From assembly GCA_024401995.1 (NCBI GenBank), contig JAKSJZ010000004.1:1-64000 (forward strand): 64,000 nt of DNA. Direction: 5' to 3'. Every line of letters starts with the position of its first letter. Positions within the stretch are counted from its first letter, which is position 1. Source of the DNA: Bacteroidales bacterium. Its GTDB lineage: Bacteria; Bacteroidota; Bacteroidia; Bacteroidales; UBA932. The notes under the pieces were generated by a model, which worked only from the letters and a program-made list of their open reading frames with translations, ran no database searches and was not told the DNA's origin. Shown here piece by piece: positions 9,570 to 18,644 of the stretch. A program made the position numbers and the translations under genes.

Positions 9570-10740
9570 CTACTATTTTCTTAAACGCACAATTCCGGCG
9601 GCGCTTCTGGCGCTTCTCTGCAATGTTTCGAACGCGTCGGCGCCGACCGGCGACCTGTCCCTCAATACCGTTGTCATCGATGCCGGGCACGGCGGACATG
9701 ACCCCGGCGCAGTCAGCCGGGACCGCCGCACCTATGAGAAGACCCTCACCCTGGACATCGCAAACAGGCTTGCCGGGATGATTTCGGACGCATACCCTGA
9801 GGTCAACGTCGTGCGGACAAGGACCGGCGACAGTTTCATACCCCTGGAAGACAGGGCCGTAAAGGCCAACAAAGCCAATTCCAACCTCTTCATATCCATA
9901 CATATCAACGCCTCCAGGTCATCCTCGCCGAACGGCTACTCGGTCCACATCCTGGGACAGTCCAGCGTCAAGAGCCGTGACCTCTTCGCCTACAATATGG
10001 ACGTATGCAAGAGGGAGAACTCGGTGATACTGCTCGAGGACGACTATTCGACCAGGTATCAGGGCTTCGATCCGTCTGACCCCGAATCGTTCATCTTCAT
10101 GCAACTTATGCAGAACTCGAACCTCGAACAGAGCCTTGACTTCGCCCAGATGATCTATGACAATCTGAAGGGCGGCCCGATACGTGCAGGAAGGGGTATA
10201 TGGCAGAATCCTTTCTACGTTCTCTGGAAAACCTCGATGCCGGCGGTTCTCGTCGAACTCGGATTCATATCCAATGAGGATGATCTTTCAACCCTGAGGA
10301 AGGATACCAACCGCGCTAAATTGGCTGGGGCTGTGTTCCGCGCTTTCGAGGAGTACAAGGCGGCCTATGACAGCAGCGTGTCTCTGGACAAGGACGGCAA
10401 ACCCGCCGCAAAGGGGGAAAAGCCAGCCGTCAGCGCGGAGGAACAGCCAACCCGGCCCGCCGTCGCGATGCCTGTCGCGGCAGAGGACGTGCAGGAGGGG
10501 AGCCCCGCGACCGAATACGGCATCCAGATTTTCGCCGGGGCGAAAAAGCTCAACCCCTCGGACCCTGCGTTCAAGGGCTACCGTCCCCGGGTTATCAATG
10601 CGGGGAAGGTATATAAATATGTGGTCGCGATAACTGCCGATGAGGCGGAGGCAAAAGAAAAACTTCCGGATGTAAGAAAAAAATTCGGGGATGCCTTTGC
10701 CGTAAAAATTTCCGACGGTAAGATTTTTCCGTTAAAATAA
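9565..10740 (+). CDS. N-acetylmuramoyl-L-alanine amidase with SPOR-like C-terminus
   Basis: Zinc amidase that cleaves the stem peptide from peptidoglycan. The 391-residue protein from the ATG at 9565 has a signal peptide (cleaved about residue 26, SNASA), an Amidase_3 domain with zinc ligands His42 (DAGHGG), Glu58 and His113 (SIHIN) and catalytic Glu231 (VELGF), a Pro/Ala-rich linker (about 270-315) and a final 75-residue YGIQIFAGAKKL segment resembling a SPOR domain for septal peptidoglycan binding. A longer frame beginning at 8791 is antisense to lptD and rejected. Likely acts in daughter-cell separation (AmiC-like). Confidence 0.93.
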   Translation: MYYYFLKRTIPAALLALLCNVSNASAPTGDLSLNTVVIDAGHGGHDPGAVSRDRRTYEKTLTLDIANRLAGMISDAYPEVNVVRTRTGDSFIPLEDRAVKANKANSNLFISIHINASRSSSPNGYSVHILGQSSVKSRDLFAYNMDVCKRENSVILLEDDYSTRYQGFDPSDPESFIFMQLMQNSNLEQSLDFAQMIYDNLKGGPIRAGRGIWQNPFYVLWKTSMPAVLVELGFISNEDDLSTLRKDTNRAKLAGAVFRAFEEYKAAYDSSVSLDKDGKPAAKGEKPAVSAEEQPTRPAVAMPVAAEDVQEGSPATEYGIQIFAGAKKLNPSDPAFKGYRPRVINAGKVYKYVVAITADEAEAKEKLPDVRKKFGDAFAVKISDGKIFPLK

Positions 10741-11043
10741 ATTTTTGTACTGCGATTTTTCATTTACAGAGTATGGTCGAAATAGAAAAAACCGCAATTT
10801 GCTTATTTTGATATATTCTAAACTGTAAAGTTTTTGAGATTCAGCAAGTTAGGATAAAAATTCAATTTATCTATTTGATTATCAATATATTGAATTGTTG
10901 ATAAATTGTTCACTTCTTCCATATTTTAAGACAAAAGTTTTTTAAAAACAATAGTTGAAAAATTTTTTTATAAAATATTTTTAGCCATTTTTGCACATCG
11001 GATTGAGCCTGTATTCAAGGTCTTTTTTCTTCCTCTATATTAT
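10741..11043 (+). other. AT-rich dnaA upstream region, possible origin or dnaA control region
   Basis: About 300 bases without a gene, far more AT-rich than the surroundings. It contains a DnaA-box-like TTATCAACA (minus strand, 10896-10904, 8 of 9 to TTATCCACA), a 12-bp perfect palindrome at 10882-10893 (TCAATATATTGA) and a 9-bp inverted repeat CAATTTATC/GATAAATTG (10863-10871 and 10900-10908) around it. Every gene to its left up to the amidase/lptD divergence reads leftwards, and dnaA reads rightwards. This could be oriC or only the dnaA promoter; only one good DnaA box is visible, so the origin call is tentative. Confidence 0.4.
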
Positions 11044-12468
11044 ATGGAATCGAACGAGAGACATAGAGTCGTCTGGGACGCCTGCCTGCGCATTATCGAG
11101 CAGCTGGTGGAGCCGGCGCAGTTCACTTCCTGGTTCAAGCCGGTGAGGCCCGTGTCTCTTGAGGAGAACACCCTTACGGTGGAGGTCCCGTCCGATTTCT
11201 TCCGCGATTTTCTGGAGGATTCTTTCCTTGATGTCATCAAGTCGACGCTGAAGCGCGTGATAGGTTCGGACGCAAAGCTTTACTATCTGGTCCCGCCGGT
11301 CAAAGGGCAGGATCCTATGAAGGTGCCCTCCAGGCCCGGAAATGCTCCGGTCAACAGGTCGGTGTCTGTCGGGACTTTCGCTCCCTCCGGCAATCCCGGC
11401 GCCGTCGTGTATCCCGGCATAGCGACTCTCCGCATCAATCCGAGGCTCAACCCTGCGTATTGTTTCGAGAATCTTGTGCAGGGGGAGTGCAACAATCTTG
11501 GGATCAACGCCGGTATCTCGATATCCGCGGCTCCCGGCAGGACGGCCTTCAACCCCCTGTTCATATTCGGAGGCCCGGGGCTCGGCAAGACTCATCTGGC
11601 TCAGGCCGTCGGTCTGGCAATCAAGAAGAATTATCCCGACCTGGTTGTCCTTTATGTCACCGGCAACGAGTTCAAGACCCAATATGTCGATGCGGCCTTT
11701 GTCAGCAACAAGCTTACGGACTTCATGGCGTATTACTGCCGTATTGACGTACTTATAGTGGATGACATCCAGGACCTTGTGGGTCAAGGGTCACGCCACG
11801 CCATATTCAATATCTTCAACCAGCTGCACCAGGCCGGCAAACAGTTGATATTCACGTCCGACCGTTCGCCGGTGGAGCTGCAGGACTTCGAGGAGAGACT
11901 TCTTTCCCGCTTCAAGTGGGGCCTTTCCGTCGAGCTCGGCGCTCCCGATTATGAAACTCGCCTGAAAATGCTGCGCAGCCGTACCGAGAGGGAAGGGGCG
12001 GAAGTTCCGGAAGATGTGCTGGAGTTCCTGGCAAACAATATCCGGACGAATTTCCGTGAACTGGAAGGCGCGTTGATATCGGTTCTGGCCCACGCGACGC
12101 TGACTCGTCAGCCCGTGAGTGTCGAACTGGCGAGAAAGGTCACGGAAAAGATAGTCGGCAAGCCTCAGACAGCCCTTAATATGGACAAGGTCCAGAAAGT
12201 GGTTTGTGACTATTTCAATATCACCCGCGATTCGATGCTGTCGAAGTCCCGCAAGCGCCAGTTCGTGCAGGCAAGGCAGATAGCGATGTATCTGTGCCGC
12301 AGTCTGCTTACCAACTGCTCGCTTTCCACGATAGGCGCCGAGATAGGAGGGAAGGACCATGCCACCGTTCTTCACGCCTGCACCACGGTGAACGACCTGA
12401 TGCAGACCGACAAGGTGTTCAGGAAGTATGTAGATGACATCCGGGCGGTTCTCAACCCCGGCAACTGA
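11044..12468 (+). CDS. dnaA: Chromosomal replication initiator DnaA
   Basis: 474 residues with all four DnaA domains: N-terminal interaction domain (about 1-85), variable linker (86-135), AAA+ domain with Walker A GGPGLGKT (176-183) and Walker B LIVDD, and the C-terminal helix-turn-helix with the signature GKDHATVLHACTTV that binds DnaA boxes. ATG follows a TATATTAT stretch and has no Shine-Dalgarno. The stop overlaps the rpe start by one base (TGATG), so the two genes are translationally coupled. Confidence 0.98.
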   Translation: MESNERHRVVWDACLRIIEQLVEPAQFTSWFKPVRPVSLEENTLTVEVPSDFFRDFLEDSFLDVIKSTLKRVIGSDAKLYYLVPPVKGQDPMKVPSRPGNAPVNRSVSVGTFAPSGNPGAVVYPGIATLRINPRLNPAYCFENLVQGECNNLGINAGISISAAPGRTAFNPLFIFGGPGLGKTHLAQAVGLAIKKNYPDLVVLYVTGNEFKTQYVDAAFVSNKLTDFMAYYCRIDVLIVDDIQDLVGQGSRHAIFNIFNQLHQAGKQLIFTSDRSPVELQDFEERLLSRFKWGLSVELGAPDYETRLKMLRSRTEREGAEVPEDVLEFLANNIRTNFRELEGALISVLAHATLTRQPVSVELARKVTEKIVGKPQTALNMDKVQKVVCDYFNITRDSMLSKSRKRQFVQARQIAMYLCRSLLTNCSLSTIGAEIGGKDHATVLHACTTVNDLMQTDKVFRKYVDDIRAVLNPGN

Positions 12469-13112
12469 TGAAAGTATCCCCGTCAATACTCGCCGCAGAT
12501 TTCCTGAATCTCGGAGAGGCCGTGGACATGCTTAATGCCTCGGCCGACTTTATACATCTTGATATTATGGACGGGGAGTTCGTCCCCAACATCTCCTATG
12601 GCTTCCCGGTAGTGGAGGCTGTGGCGCGCAGGGCGGCTGTCGGTCTGGACGCCCACCTGATGACGGTCCACCCGGACAGATGGTTCGGAATACTTGCGGA
12701 GTTGGGCGTCGGAATGATAAGTTTCCATCAGGAGGCGGCCGGTCGGAAGACTTCTTCGTATATCGCTGCGATTCACGCCCTGGGAGCACGTGCGGGGGTG
12801 GCCATAGACCCCGATGTCCCGATAAGCAGGCTGTTCCCCTACATAGGCAAGGCGGATTTCTTCCTGATAATGTCTGTTTTCGCAGGTTTCGGGGGCCAGA
12901 AGTTCATATACGATTCCCTCGACAGGGTGGAGGCCCTGCGTAACGAAATCGGGAAACGCGGATTCGACTCGGATATCGAGGTGGACGGGGGAGTGGACCT
13001 CTCCAACGCGGCGGCCCTGAAAGAGGCCGGAGCGACTGTCCTGGTCGCAGGGAGTTCCGTTTTCCGTTCCCCGGACCCCGCCGCGGCGGTACTTGCGCTC
13101 AAGAAAGTCTGA
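12468..13112 (+). CDS. rpe: Ribulose-phosphate 3-epimerase
   Basis: Interconverts ribulose 5-phosphate and xylulose 5-phosphate in the pentose phosphate pathway. 214 residues, normal length; TIM barrel with KVSPSILAADF at the N-terminus, HLDIMDGEFVPN (metal-binding HxD), the FAGFGGQKF loop and VDGGV near the end (usual epimerase motifs). It overlaps dnaA by one base. Confidence 0.97.
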   Translation: MKVSPSILAADFLNLGEAVDMLNASADFIHLDIMDGEFVPNISYGFPVVEAVARRAAVGLDAHLMTVHPDRWFGILAELGVGMISFHQEAAGRKTSSYIAAIHALGARAGVAIDPDVPISRLFPYIGKADFFLIMSVFAGFGGQKFIYDSLDRVEALRNEIGKRGFDSDIEVDGGVDLSNAAALKEAGATVLVAGSSVFRSPDPAAAVLALKKV

Positions 13113-13113
13113 C

Positions 13114-13137
13114 AAATACCGCCGGTTCGCCGGGTAA
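13114..13137 (+). terminator. Small hairpin downstream of rpe
   Basis: CCGG-TTCG-CCGG stem-loop with further TAC/GTA pairing lies between the convergent rpe and the pseudogene. UUCG-type loop favours a stable RNA hairpin, but no T-run follows. Weak call. Confidence 0.3.
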
Positions 13138-13139
13138 TC

Positions 13140-13890
13140 CTATTTCACCTCGTATTGTGCGGTGATGACTTTGCCGTCATCCATCCGCTTCATCTGGAAT
13201 TTGAAAATTCCCTTCACGCCATAGGTGTCCCAGGCCTCGAACCTGTCCATAAACATATTCAGCACAGCCTGGGCATTGCCGTATTCCCGTCAAGGTCATC
13301 CGAATCCTCCATTATCGTGCAGCCAAGACTCTCGCAGTAAAGAATCCCCGTATTGTGAAAGCCTAGTCCGCACCAGGGGCTGGGTGAACCCTGCGGGATT
13401 TTTGGTTCCGTAAAGCAGCTGGTGTATAATGCCGGGTCCGGAGTGGCGTCTTCTATCTTTATGTTGTATTTCACCACGTTCTGCAGATAGGTGGCTACTG
13501 CCATATCCGGTTGGAGGCTGACCGTGAATCCCTCGTATGAAGGAGACGTCACAAGCACCACGCCGCCGTTGCGGTAACATTCGTAGATGTCAACGCAATC
13601 GCTCTGGCTCAGTCCGGCTTTTATCGCTCCGTCGGTCACGACGCATACCTTGGTTGTGTTCTCGTTGAAAACGGTTGTGACGTTGTTGAATCTTCTGATA
13701 ATGCTGCCGTCGAAGCCTTCCGACTCGGAACCGTAGATTCTGGCCTCGATGTCAGTGGTTACGGTCACCTGGTCTTCCGTAGGGGTCTCCTTCTCACGCT
13801 CTGCTGACGTGCCCCCCTTCTCGCAGGAGACAACCGTACCGGCCGTACTCCAATAACAGCCAGGAGCGAAAATAATTTAATGCGTTTTAT
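13140..13890 (-). pseudogene. Decayed lipoprotein gene (lost start, two frameshifts)
   Basis: Three collinear pieces in different frames form one protein. At 13890 the codons ATA AAA CGC begin a lipoprotein-like signal (KRIKLFSLLAVI) that lacks an ATG. A one-base loss near 13845-13855 shifts to the frame giving AGTVVSC, then EKGGTSAEREKE and a 169-residue open stretch. A second one-base loss in a G-run near 13280-13285 is needed to continue into YGNAQAVLNMFMDRF and the end at TAG (13140-13142). The central part has regular hydrophobic strands and VVLVTSPSYEG. No family recognised. Immediately downstream of maf, whose stop overlaps the dead start. Confidence 0.72.
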
Positions 13891-14482
13891 ATTGGTTTTT
13901 GTTTGAAAATATCATTTCATATACCTTGTGAACCGGGAACCCCATCACATTGTAGAACGAGCCTTCGATGCGCTCTATTGCGACATACCCTATCCACTCC
14001 TGTACGCCGTAGGCGCCCGCCTTGTCATAAGGGCGGTATCTGTCGACGTAATAACTTATTTCATCCCCATTCAGCTTTCGGAACGTCACAAGGGTGGAAT
14101 CGGTGATGGTGGTGCGCCCGCCAGGTGTGCGGAACGTGACGGCGGTTAGCACCTCGTGCGTACGTCCCGACAGCTTGCGGATCATCTCCACGGCTTCATT
14201 GCGGGAATGAGGTTTGCCGAGAACCTCGCCGGTCTCCGGGAAAATGACCACGGTATCCGCCGTAATCAGCAGCTCGTCGTCCTCCAACTCCCTGTGGAAT
14301 CCGTCCGACTTGCCTTCGGCCATCATTACCGGGAGTTTGTGGGCCTCCACTGACGGGTCGATGTTCTCGATGAAACTGTTGCCGGTATCGACGGTGAATT
14401 CGACGTCCAGTCCGGCGAGCAGTTCGCGACGGCGGGGCGAGGCGCTGCCGAGGATGATTCTACGCTCAGTATTTGCGCTCAT
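13877..14482 (-). CDS. maf: Maf-family nucleotide pyrophosphatase
   Basis: Maf proteins hydrolyse dTTP/UTP (and modified NTPs) and limit misincorporation or influence septation. From ATG 14482 the product has 201 residues: ILGSASPRRRELL (substrate-binding SxSPRR), ITADTVV (catalytic Asp) and RPYDKAGAYGVQEW, all canonical. A TTG three codons upstream is less likely. The gene overlaps the end of the KdsC gene by 17 bases, indicating one operon. Confidence 0.95.
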   Translation of the reverse strand: MSANTERRIILGSASPRRRELLAGLDVEFTVDTGNSFIENIDPSVEAHKLPVMMAEGKSDGFHRELEDDELLITADTVVIFPETGEVLGKPHSRNEAVEMIRKLSGRTHEVLTAVTFRTPGGRTTITDSTLVTFRKLNGDEISYYVDRYRPYDKAGAYGVQEWIGYVAIERIEGSFYNVMGFPVHKVYEMIFSNKNQYKTH

Positions 14483-14993
14483 ATTCCTCAATGTCCAACC
14501 TCCAGAGCCCCCTGGACTTCAATGCGGCTTCAATGGCCGATCTTACGCAGCCCTTGCCGCCGGGGAACTTCGATACGACGTCCGCGGCTTCCTTGGCTTC
14601 CGCACAGGCGTCGCAGGGGGCGACTCCTATGCCGCAGGCCTCAAGCACCGGCACGTCCGGGAGGTCATCGCCGAAGTACATCACCTCGTCGGGCGAGAGC
14701 GAATGGCGCTCGCAGAACTTCTTGAAATCCTTGAGTTTGTTGGCTGATTTAAGGTAAACGTCCTCGGGATCGATGCCGCAGGATTCCGCCCTCGAGGTTA
14801 TGCTCCTGCTTTCGCCTCCCGTAATTATTCCTACCGGATAGCCCTGCATACGGGCCATTCGCACGGAAAACGAGTCCTTGGCATCATAGGTGCGCAACAG
14901 GTCTCCGCTGCTGTCGCAGAATATGCCCCCGTCGGTCATCACCCCGTCTATGTCGTATGCAATCGCCCTTATTCTCGTATAGTCAGGTCTCAT
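14466..14993 (-). CDS. kdsC: KdsC-type HAD phosphatase (Kdo 8-phosphate phosphatase)
   Basis: HAD phosphatase of 175 residues, the size of cap-less tetrameric KdsC. Motif I YDIDGVMTDG (DxDG nucleophile region), motif II ITGG, Lys in SANKLKD, and motif III GDDLPDVPVL match KdsC, which makes Kdo for the LPS inner core. Motif details vary slightly from E. coli (YDID rather than FDVD), so a related sugar phosphate is possible. Upstream of maf in the same operon and divergent from valS. Confidence 0.85.
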   Translation of the reverse strand: MRPDYTRIRAIAYDIDGVMTDGGIFCDSSGDLLRTYDAKDSFSVRMARMQGYPVGIITGGESRSITSRAESCGIDPEDVYLKSANKLKDFKKFCERHSLSPDEVMYFGDDLPDVPVLEACGIGVAPCDACAEAKEAADVVSKFPGGKGCVRSAIEAALKSRGLWRLDIEEYERKY

Positions 14994-15008
14994 ATATCAT
15001 ATTTTCTG

Positions 15009-15016
15009 CAAATTTA
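15009..15016 (-). promoter_or_regulatory. -7 element (TAAATTTG) for kdsC-maf
   Basis: Exact TAnnTTTG match on the minus strand ending 15 bases before the kdsC ATG. Confidence 0.55.
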
Positions 15017-15028
15017 CTCAAAAATTGG

Positions 15029-15036
15029 TATCTTTG
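15029..15036 (+). promoter_or_regulatory. -7 element (TATCTTTG) for valS, leaderless spacing
   Basis: Exact TAnnTTTG match ending only 5 bases before the valS ATG at 15042, so transcription should begin at or next to the start codon. Confidence 0.6.
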
Positions 15037-15041
15037 CCAAT

Positions 15042-17696
15042 ATGGATATTTCATCGAAGTACAACCCCGCAGAGGTTGAAGACAAGTGGTATGCCAGGTG
15101 GCTGAAAAACCGATTCTTTCACTCGGAGCCCGACTCCAGGGAGCCGTACACCATAGTTATTCCGCCGCCCAACGTGACCGGGATACTTCATATGGGCCAC
15201 GTCCTTAACAACACTCTGAATGACGTGCTTGTCCGCAAGGCGAGGATGGACGGGCGCAATGCCTGCTGGGTCCCCGGCACAGACCACGCATCGATAGCCA
15301 CCGAGTCCAAGGTGGTGGCCAAGCTGGCCGCGGAAGGCATCAGCAAGGAGGATATCACCCGCGAGGAATTTCTCAAGTATGCCTGGGAATGGAAGGAGGA
15401 ACACGGCGGCATTATCCTGCAGCAGCTCCGCAAGCTGGGCGCCTCTTGCGACTGGGACCGCACTCGGTTCACTATGGAGCCCGAACTCACAAAGGCGGTT
15501 GTCGCGACGTTCTGCCACTTCTACAGGAAGGGTATGATATACAGGGGGGTGCGGATCGTCAATTGGTACCCGAAGGCGCTTACGGCTATTTCTGACGATG
15601 AGGTTATCCACAAAGATACAAAGAGTTGCTTCTATCATATCAAGTATTACATTAGCGACGGTAAGGGCAAGCCCACCGACAAGTATCTTGTGATTGCCAC
15701 CACCAGGCCGGAAACAATCATGGCCGACGCGGCCATCTGCGTGAACCCTGCCGACGAGCGGCACAGGTGGCTGCATGGCAAGAAGGTGCTCATTCCCTTG
15801 ATTGACCGGGAGATTCCTGTCATAGAGGATGACTACGTGGAGATGGACTTCGGTACGGGATGCCTGAAGGTCACTCCGGCCCACGATGCCCACGACTACG
15901 AGATAGGCCTGAGGCATAATCTGCCCGTTCTGGACATCATCGACGACCACGGTTGCCTGAACGAAAAGGCGCGGATACTGGTGGGAGAAGACAGATTCGA
16001 GGCCAGGAAGAAGATAGCGGCGCTCCTGGAGGAGTCCGGCAATCTCGTGAAGACCGAAGACTATGTAAGCCCGATAGGGTATTCGGAGAGGACCAACGCC
16101 GTCATAGAACCCAAACTCAGCGCCCAGTGGTTCCTTAAGATGCAGGATCTGGCCGCTTCCGCGCTTGCGGAAGTGGAGGAGGGGCGCATCAGGTTCATCC
16201 CCGACAAGTACCGCAACACTTACCGCCATTGGATGGAGAACGCAAGGGACTGGTGCATCAGCCGCCAGTTGTGGTGGGGACAGCGAATCCCGGCCTATTA
16301 TCTGCCGGACGGCTCGGTAGTGGTGGAGGAGACGGCCGAAAAGGCGCTGGAGGCCGCAAGAAAGATAAATCCCGGCATTACTGCGGCTGATCTGAAACAG
16401 GACGAGGACGTTCTTGACACCTGGTTCTCCAGCTGGCTCTGGCCCATCAGTGTATTCGATCCCGAACTGCCAGGTCATCCGGAGCACAAGCCCAACCGGG
16501 ACCTCGCATACTATTATCCCACCAATGACCTGGTAACGGCCCCTGACATCATTTTCTTCTGGGTGGCCAGAATGATTATGGCGGGAGGGGAGTTCATGAA
16601 TGAAAAGCCCTTCTCCAACGTGTATTTCACGGGGCTGGTACGTGACAACCTGGGGCGGAAGATGAGCAAGACCCTGGGCAATTCACCCGACCCTCTGGAA
16701 CTCATAGCGAAATACGGAGCCGATGCCGTGCGTCTGGGTATGCTTCTCTGCTCCTCCGCAGGCAATGACATACTGTATGACGAGTCCCAGATAGAGCAGG
16801 GGCGCAATTTCTGCGGAAAGATATGGAATTCCTGGAGGCTTGTCAGCGGGTGGACGGCAGACGAGGGCGCAGCGCAGCCCGAGGTTGCATCCATAGCCGT
16901 CAGGTGGTTTGACAGCCTGCTCTCCAAGACGATAGAGACGATGGAGGACCACTACTCCAAGTTCCGTATCAATGACGCGCTGATGGCCGTTTACAGGCTT
17001 TTCTGGGACGATTTCTGCAGCACGTATCTGGAGCTTGTGAAGCCTGCCGGAGGCAAGACCGTCGACAAGGCCACCCTCGAAGCTACCGTGGAGTTCTTCG
17101 ATAAGTTGCTGAAACTCATCCATCCCATTATGCCGTTCATCACGGAGGAACTCTGGCATCTTGCCGGCCGCCGCGGCGAAACGGAGACAATCATGTTCGA
17201 ACGCACCCCGGCCGCCGGCGAGTATGATGCGCATTTGTTGGAGTCCTTCGACGTGGCACGCGAGTGTGTCAATGCCGTCAGGGGTATCCGCAACCAGAAG
17301 GGGATATCCTCCAGGGAGGAGATGTCCCTCTATGTGGAAGGCGACTTGGACAGGAGTCTGCTGCCCGTGCTGAAGAAGGCTGCAAATCTCTCGGAAATCA
17401 TAGACGGTGAGGGCAGCGGAGCCGGAAGCCAGTTCGTTGTCGGAACCCTGAAATGCTTTGTTCCCCTTGAAGGGAAGGTGGATATGGGCGAGGAAAGGAC
17501 GAAGTTGGAAGCCGAACTGGAGTATCAGAGAAAGTTCCTTGCCGGAGTGAGGGCGAAACTCTCGAACCAGGCGTTCGTATCCCACGCCCCCGCAGCCGTG
17601 GTGGAGTCCGAGCGCAAGAAAGAGTCCGATGCGCTGAGTCGTATCGCAAGCTTTGAAGAAGCGCTAAAAGCCATTGACAATCAATCAAACAAATAG
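15042..17696 (+). CDS. valS: Valyl-tRNA synthetase
   Basis: Class I synthetase charging tRNA-Val. 884 residues, normal length. HIGH motif HMGH (50-53) preceded by PPPNVTG, editing domain (about 150-370), KMSKT at about 540, anticodon-binding helical domain and a C-terminal coiled coil (about 815-884) typical of ValRS. First gene of a run with tatA, tatC and an ABC-F gene; transcript probably leaderless. Confidence 0.98.
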   Translation: MDISSKYNPAEVEDKWYARWLKNRFFHSEPDSREPYTIVIPPPNVTGILHMGHVLNNTLNDVLVRKARMDGRNACWVPGTDHASIATESKVVAKLAAEGISKEDITREEFLKYAWEWKEEHGGIILQQLRKLGASCDWDRTRFTMEPELTKAVVATFCHFYRKGMIYRGVRIVNWYPKALTAISDDEVIHKDTKSCFYHIKYYISDGKGKPTDKYLVIATTRPETIMADAAICVNPADERHRWLHGKKVLIPLIDREIPVIEDDYVEMDFGTGCLKVTPAHDAHDYEIGLRHNLPVLDIIDDHGCLNEKARILVGEDRFEARKKIAALLEESGNLVKTEDYVSPIGYSERTNAVIEPKLSAQWFLKMQDLAASALAEVEEGRIRFIPDKYRNTYRHWMENARDWCISRQLWWGQRIPAYYLPDGSVVVEETAEKALEAARKINPGITAADLKQDEDVLDTWFSSWLWPISVFDPELPGHPEHKPNRDLAYYYPTNDLVTAPDIIFFWVARMIMAGGEFMNEKPFSNVYFTGLVRDNLGRKMSKTLGNSPDPLELIAKYGADAVRLGMLLCSSAGNDILYDESQIEQGRNFCGKIWNSWRLVSGWTADEGAAQPEVASIAVRWFDSLLSKTIETMEDHYSKFRINDALMAVYRLFWDDFCSTYLELVKPAGGKTVDKATLEATVEFFDKLLKLIHPIMPFITEELWHLAGRRGETETIMFERTPAAGEYDAHLLESFDVARECVNAVRGIRNQKGISSREEMSLYVEGDLDRSLLPVLKKAANLSEIIDGEGSGAGSQFVVGTLKCFVPLEGKVDMGEERTKLEAELEYQRKFLAGVRAKLSNQAFVSHAPAAVVESERKKESDALSRIASFEEALKAIDNQSNK

Positions 17697-17700
17697 TGTT

Positions 17701-17898
17701 ATGTTATCTATTCCTTTAATTTTTGGGAGCATCGGCTGGCCTGAAATTCTCATCATCGCCTTGATCATTCTCCTTCTGTTCGGTGCGAAGCGTATCCCCG
17801 AGTTGATGAAGGGGTTGGGCAAGGGTGTCCGTAACTTCAAGGACGGGCTCAAGGAGGTCGAAGACCAGATCAAGGAAGAGGACGAGGAGAAGAAATGA
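17701..17898 (+). CDS. tatA: Twin-arginine translocase subunit TatA/TatE
   Basis: 65 residues from the ATG at 17701, four bases after valS. One membrane segment (about 10-30, WPEILIIALIILLLFGAKRIPEL with the conserved FGxxxxPEL turn), an amphipathic helix (GLGKGVRNFKDGLKE) and an acidic/Lys tail: the TatA signature. With tatC next door it forms the minimal TatAC system exporting folded proteins. Confidence 0.94.
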   Translation: MLSIPLIFGSIGWPEILIIALIILLLFGAKRIPELMKGLGKGVRNFKDGLKEVEDQIKEEDEEKK

Positions 17899-18644
17899 GT
17901 TCCCCGGCCGGCGGAAGTCAGAAATCCTTTTGGGACCACCTCGAGGAATTGAGGTGGGTCTTTCTTCGTGCTGCGGTCGTACTTATAACGCTCTTCGTTG
18001 TCCTGTTCTTTTTCAAGGGACTGCTTTTCGATACGGTCGTACTCGGCCCCGCCCGCGATTCGTTCTGGCTTTACCGGCTGCTTGGCCTTGAACCGGCCAT
18101 AAAACTCGTCAACATAGACGTTACCGCACAGTTCTTCATCCATATCAGGATAGCGTTCCTGGCGGCCGTGGTGCTGGCTTTCCCTTATCTCGTGTTCGAA
18201 CTTTGGCGCTTCGTCGTCCCGGCCCTGTATGAAAGGGAAAAGGTAGCATTCAGGAAAGCTCTCGGCCTGGGCGGCGGGTTGTTCTATGCCGGTATCCTGT
18301 GCGGCTATTTCATTGTGATGCCGCTTGTGATGTATTTCTTCGCCGGCTACAGGGTAAGCGATGCGGTTGAAAACACCTTCAACCTGTCCTCCTATATCTC
18401 CGTCTTTACCGCAATGGTGTTTATGATGGGGATTTTGTTTGAGTTTCCGTCAGTTATACTGGTTTTATCAAGTTTGGGAGTAGTTGACAGGCAGAAGTTA
18501 AAGTCATTCAGGAAGTATGCTCTGGTGATAGTTCTTATTCTTGCTGCGATACTGACCCCCACGGGGGACCCGTTCACGCTGATGGTAGTATCAGTCCCGC
18601 TATACCTGCTTTATGAATTCAGCATCGCCCTCTGCGGAAAATGA
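17895..18644 (+). CDS. tatC: Sec-independent translocase TatC
   Basis: Receptor for twin-arginine signal peptides. 249 residues with the N-terminal FWDHLEELRW (usual HLxELRxR), six hydrophobic segments and the PF/YLVFELWRFVVPALY motif. Start overlaps the tatA stop by 4 bases (ATGA), and its stop overlaps the ABC-F start in the same way. Confidence 0.96.
   Translation: MSSPAGGSQKSFWDHLEELRWVFLRAAVVLITLFVVLFFFKGLLFDTVVLGPARDSFWLYRLLGLEPAIKLVNIDVTAQFFIHIRIAFLAAVVLAFPYLVFELWRFVVPALYEREKVAFRKALGLGGGLFYAGILCGYFIVMPLVMYFFAGYRVSDAVENTFNLSSYISVFTAMVFMMGILFEFPSVILVLSSLGVVDRQKLKSFRKYALVIVLILAAILTPTGDPFTLMVVSVPLYLLYEFSIALCGK

Noticed and set aside
9532..9903. N-terminal extension of LptD
   Set aside because: It runs antisense through the amidase signal peptide and catalytic domain, and a signal peptide starts at the TTG at 9531.
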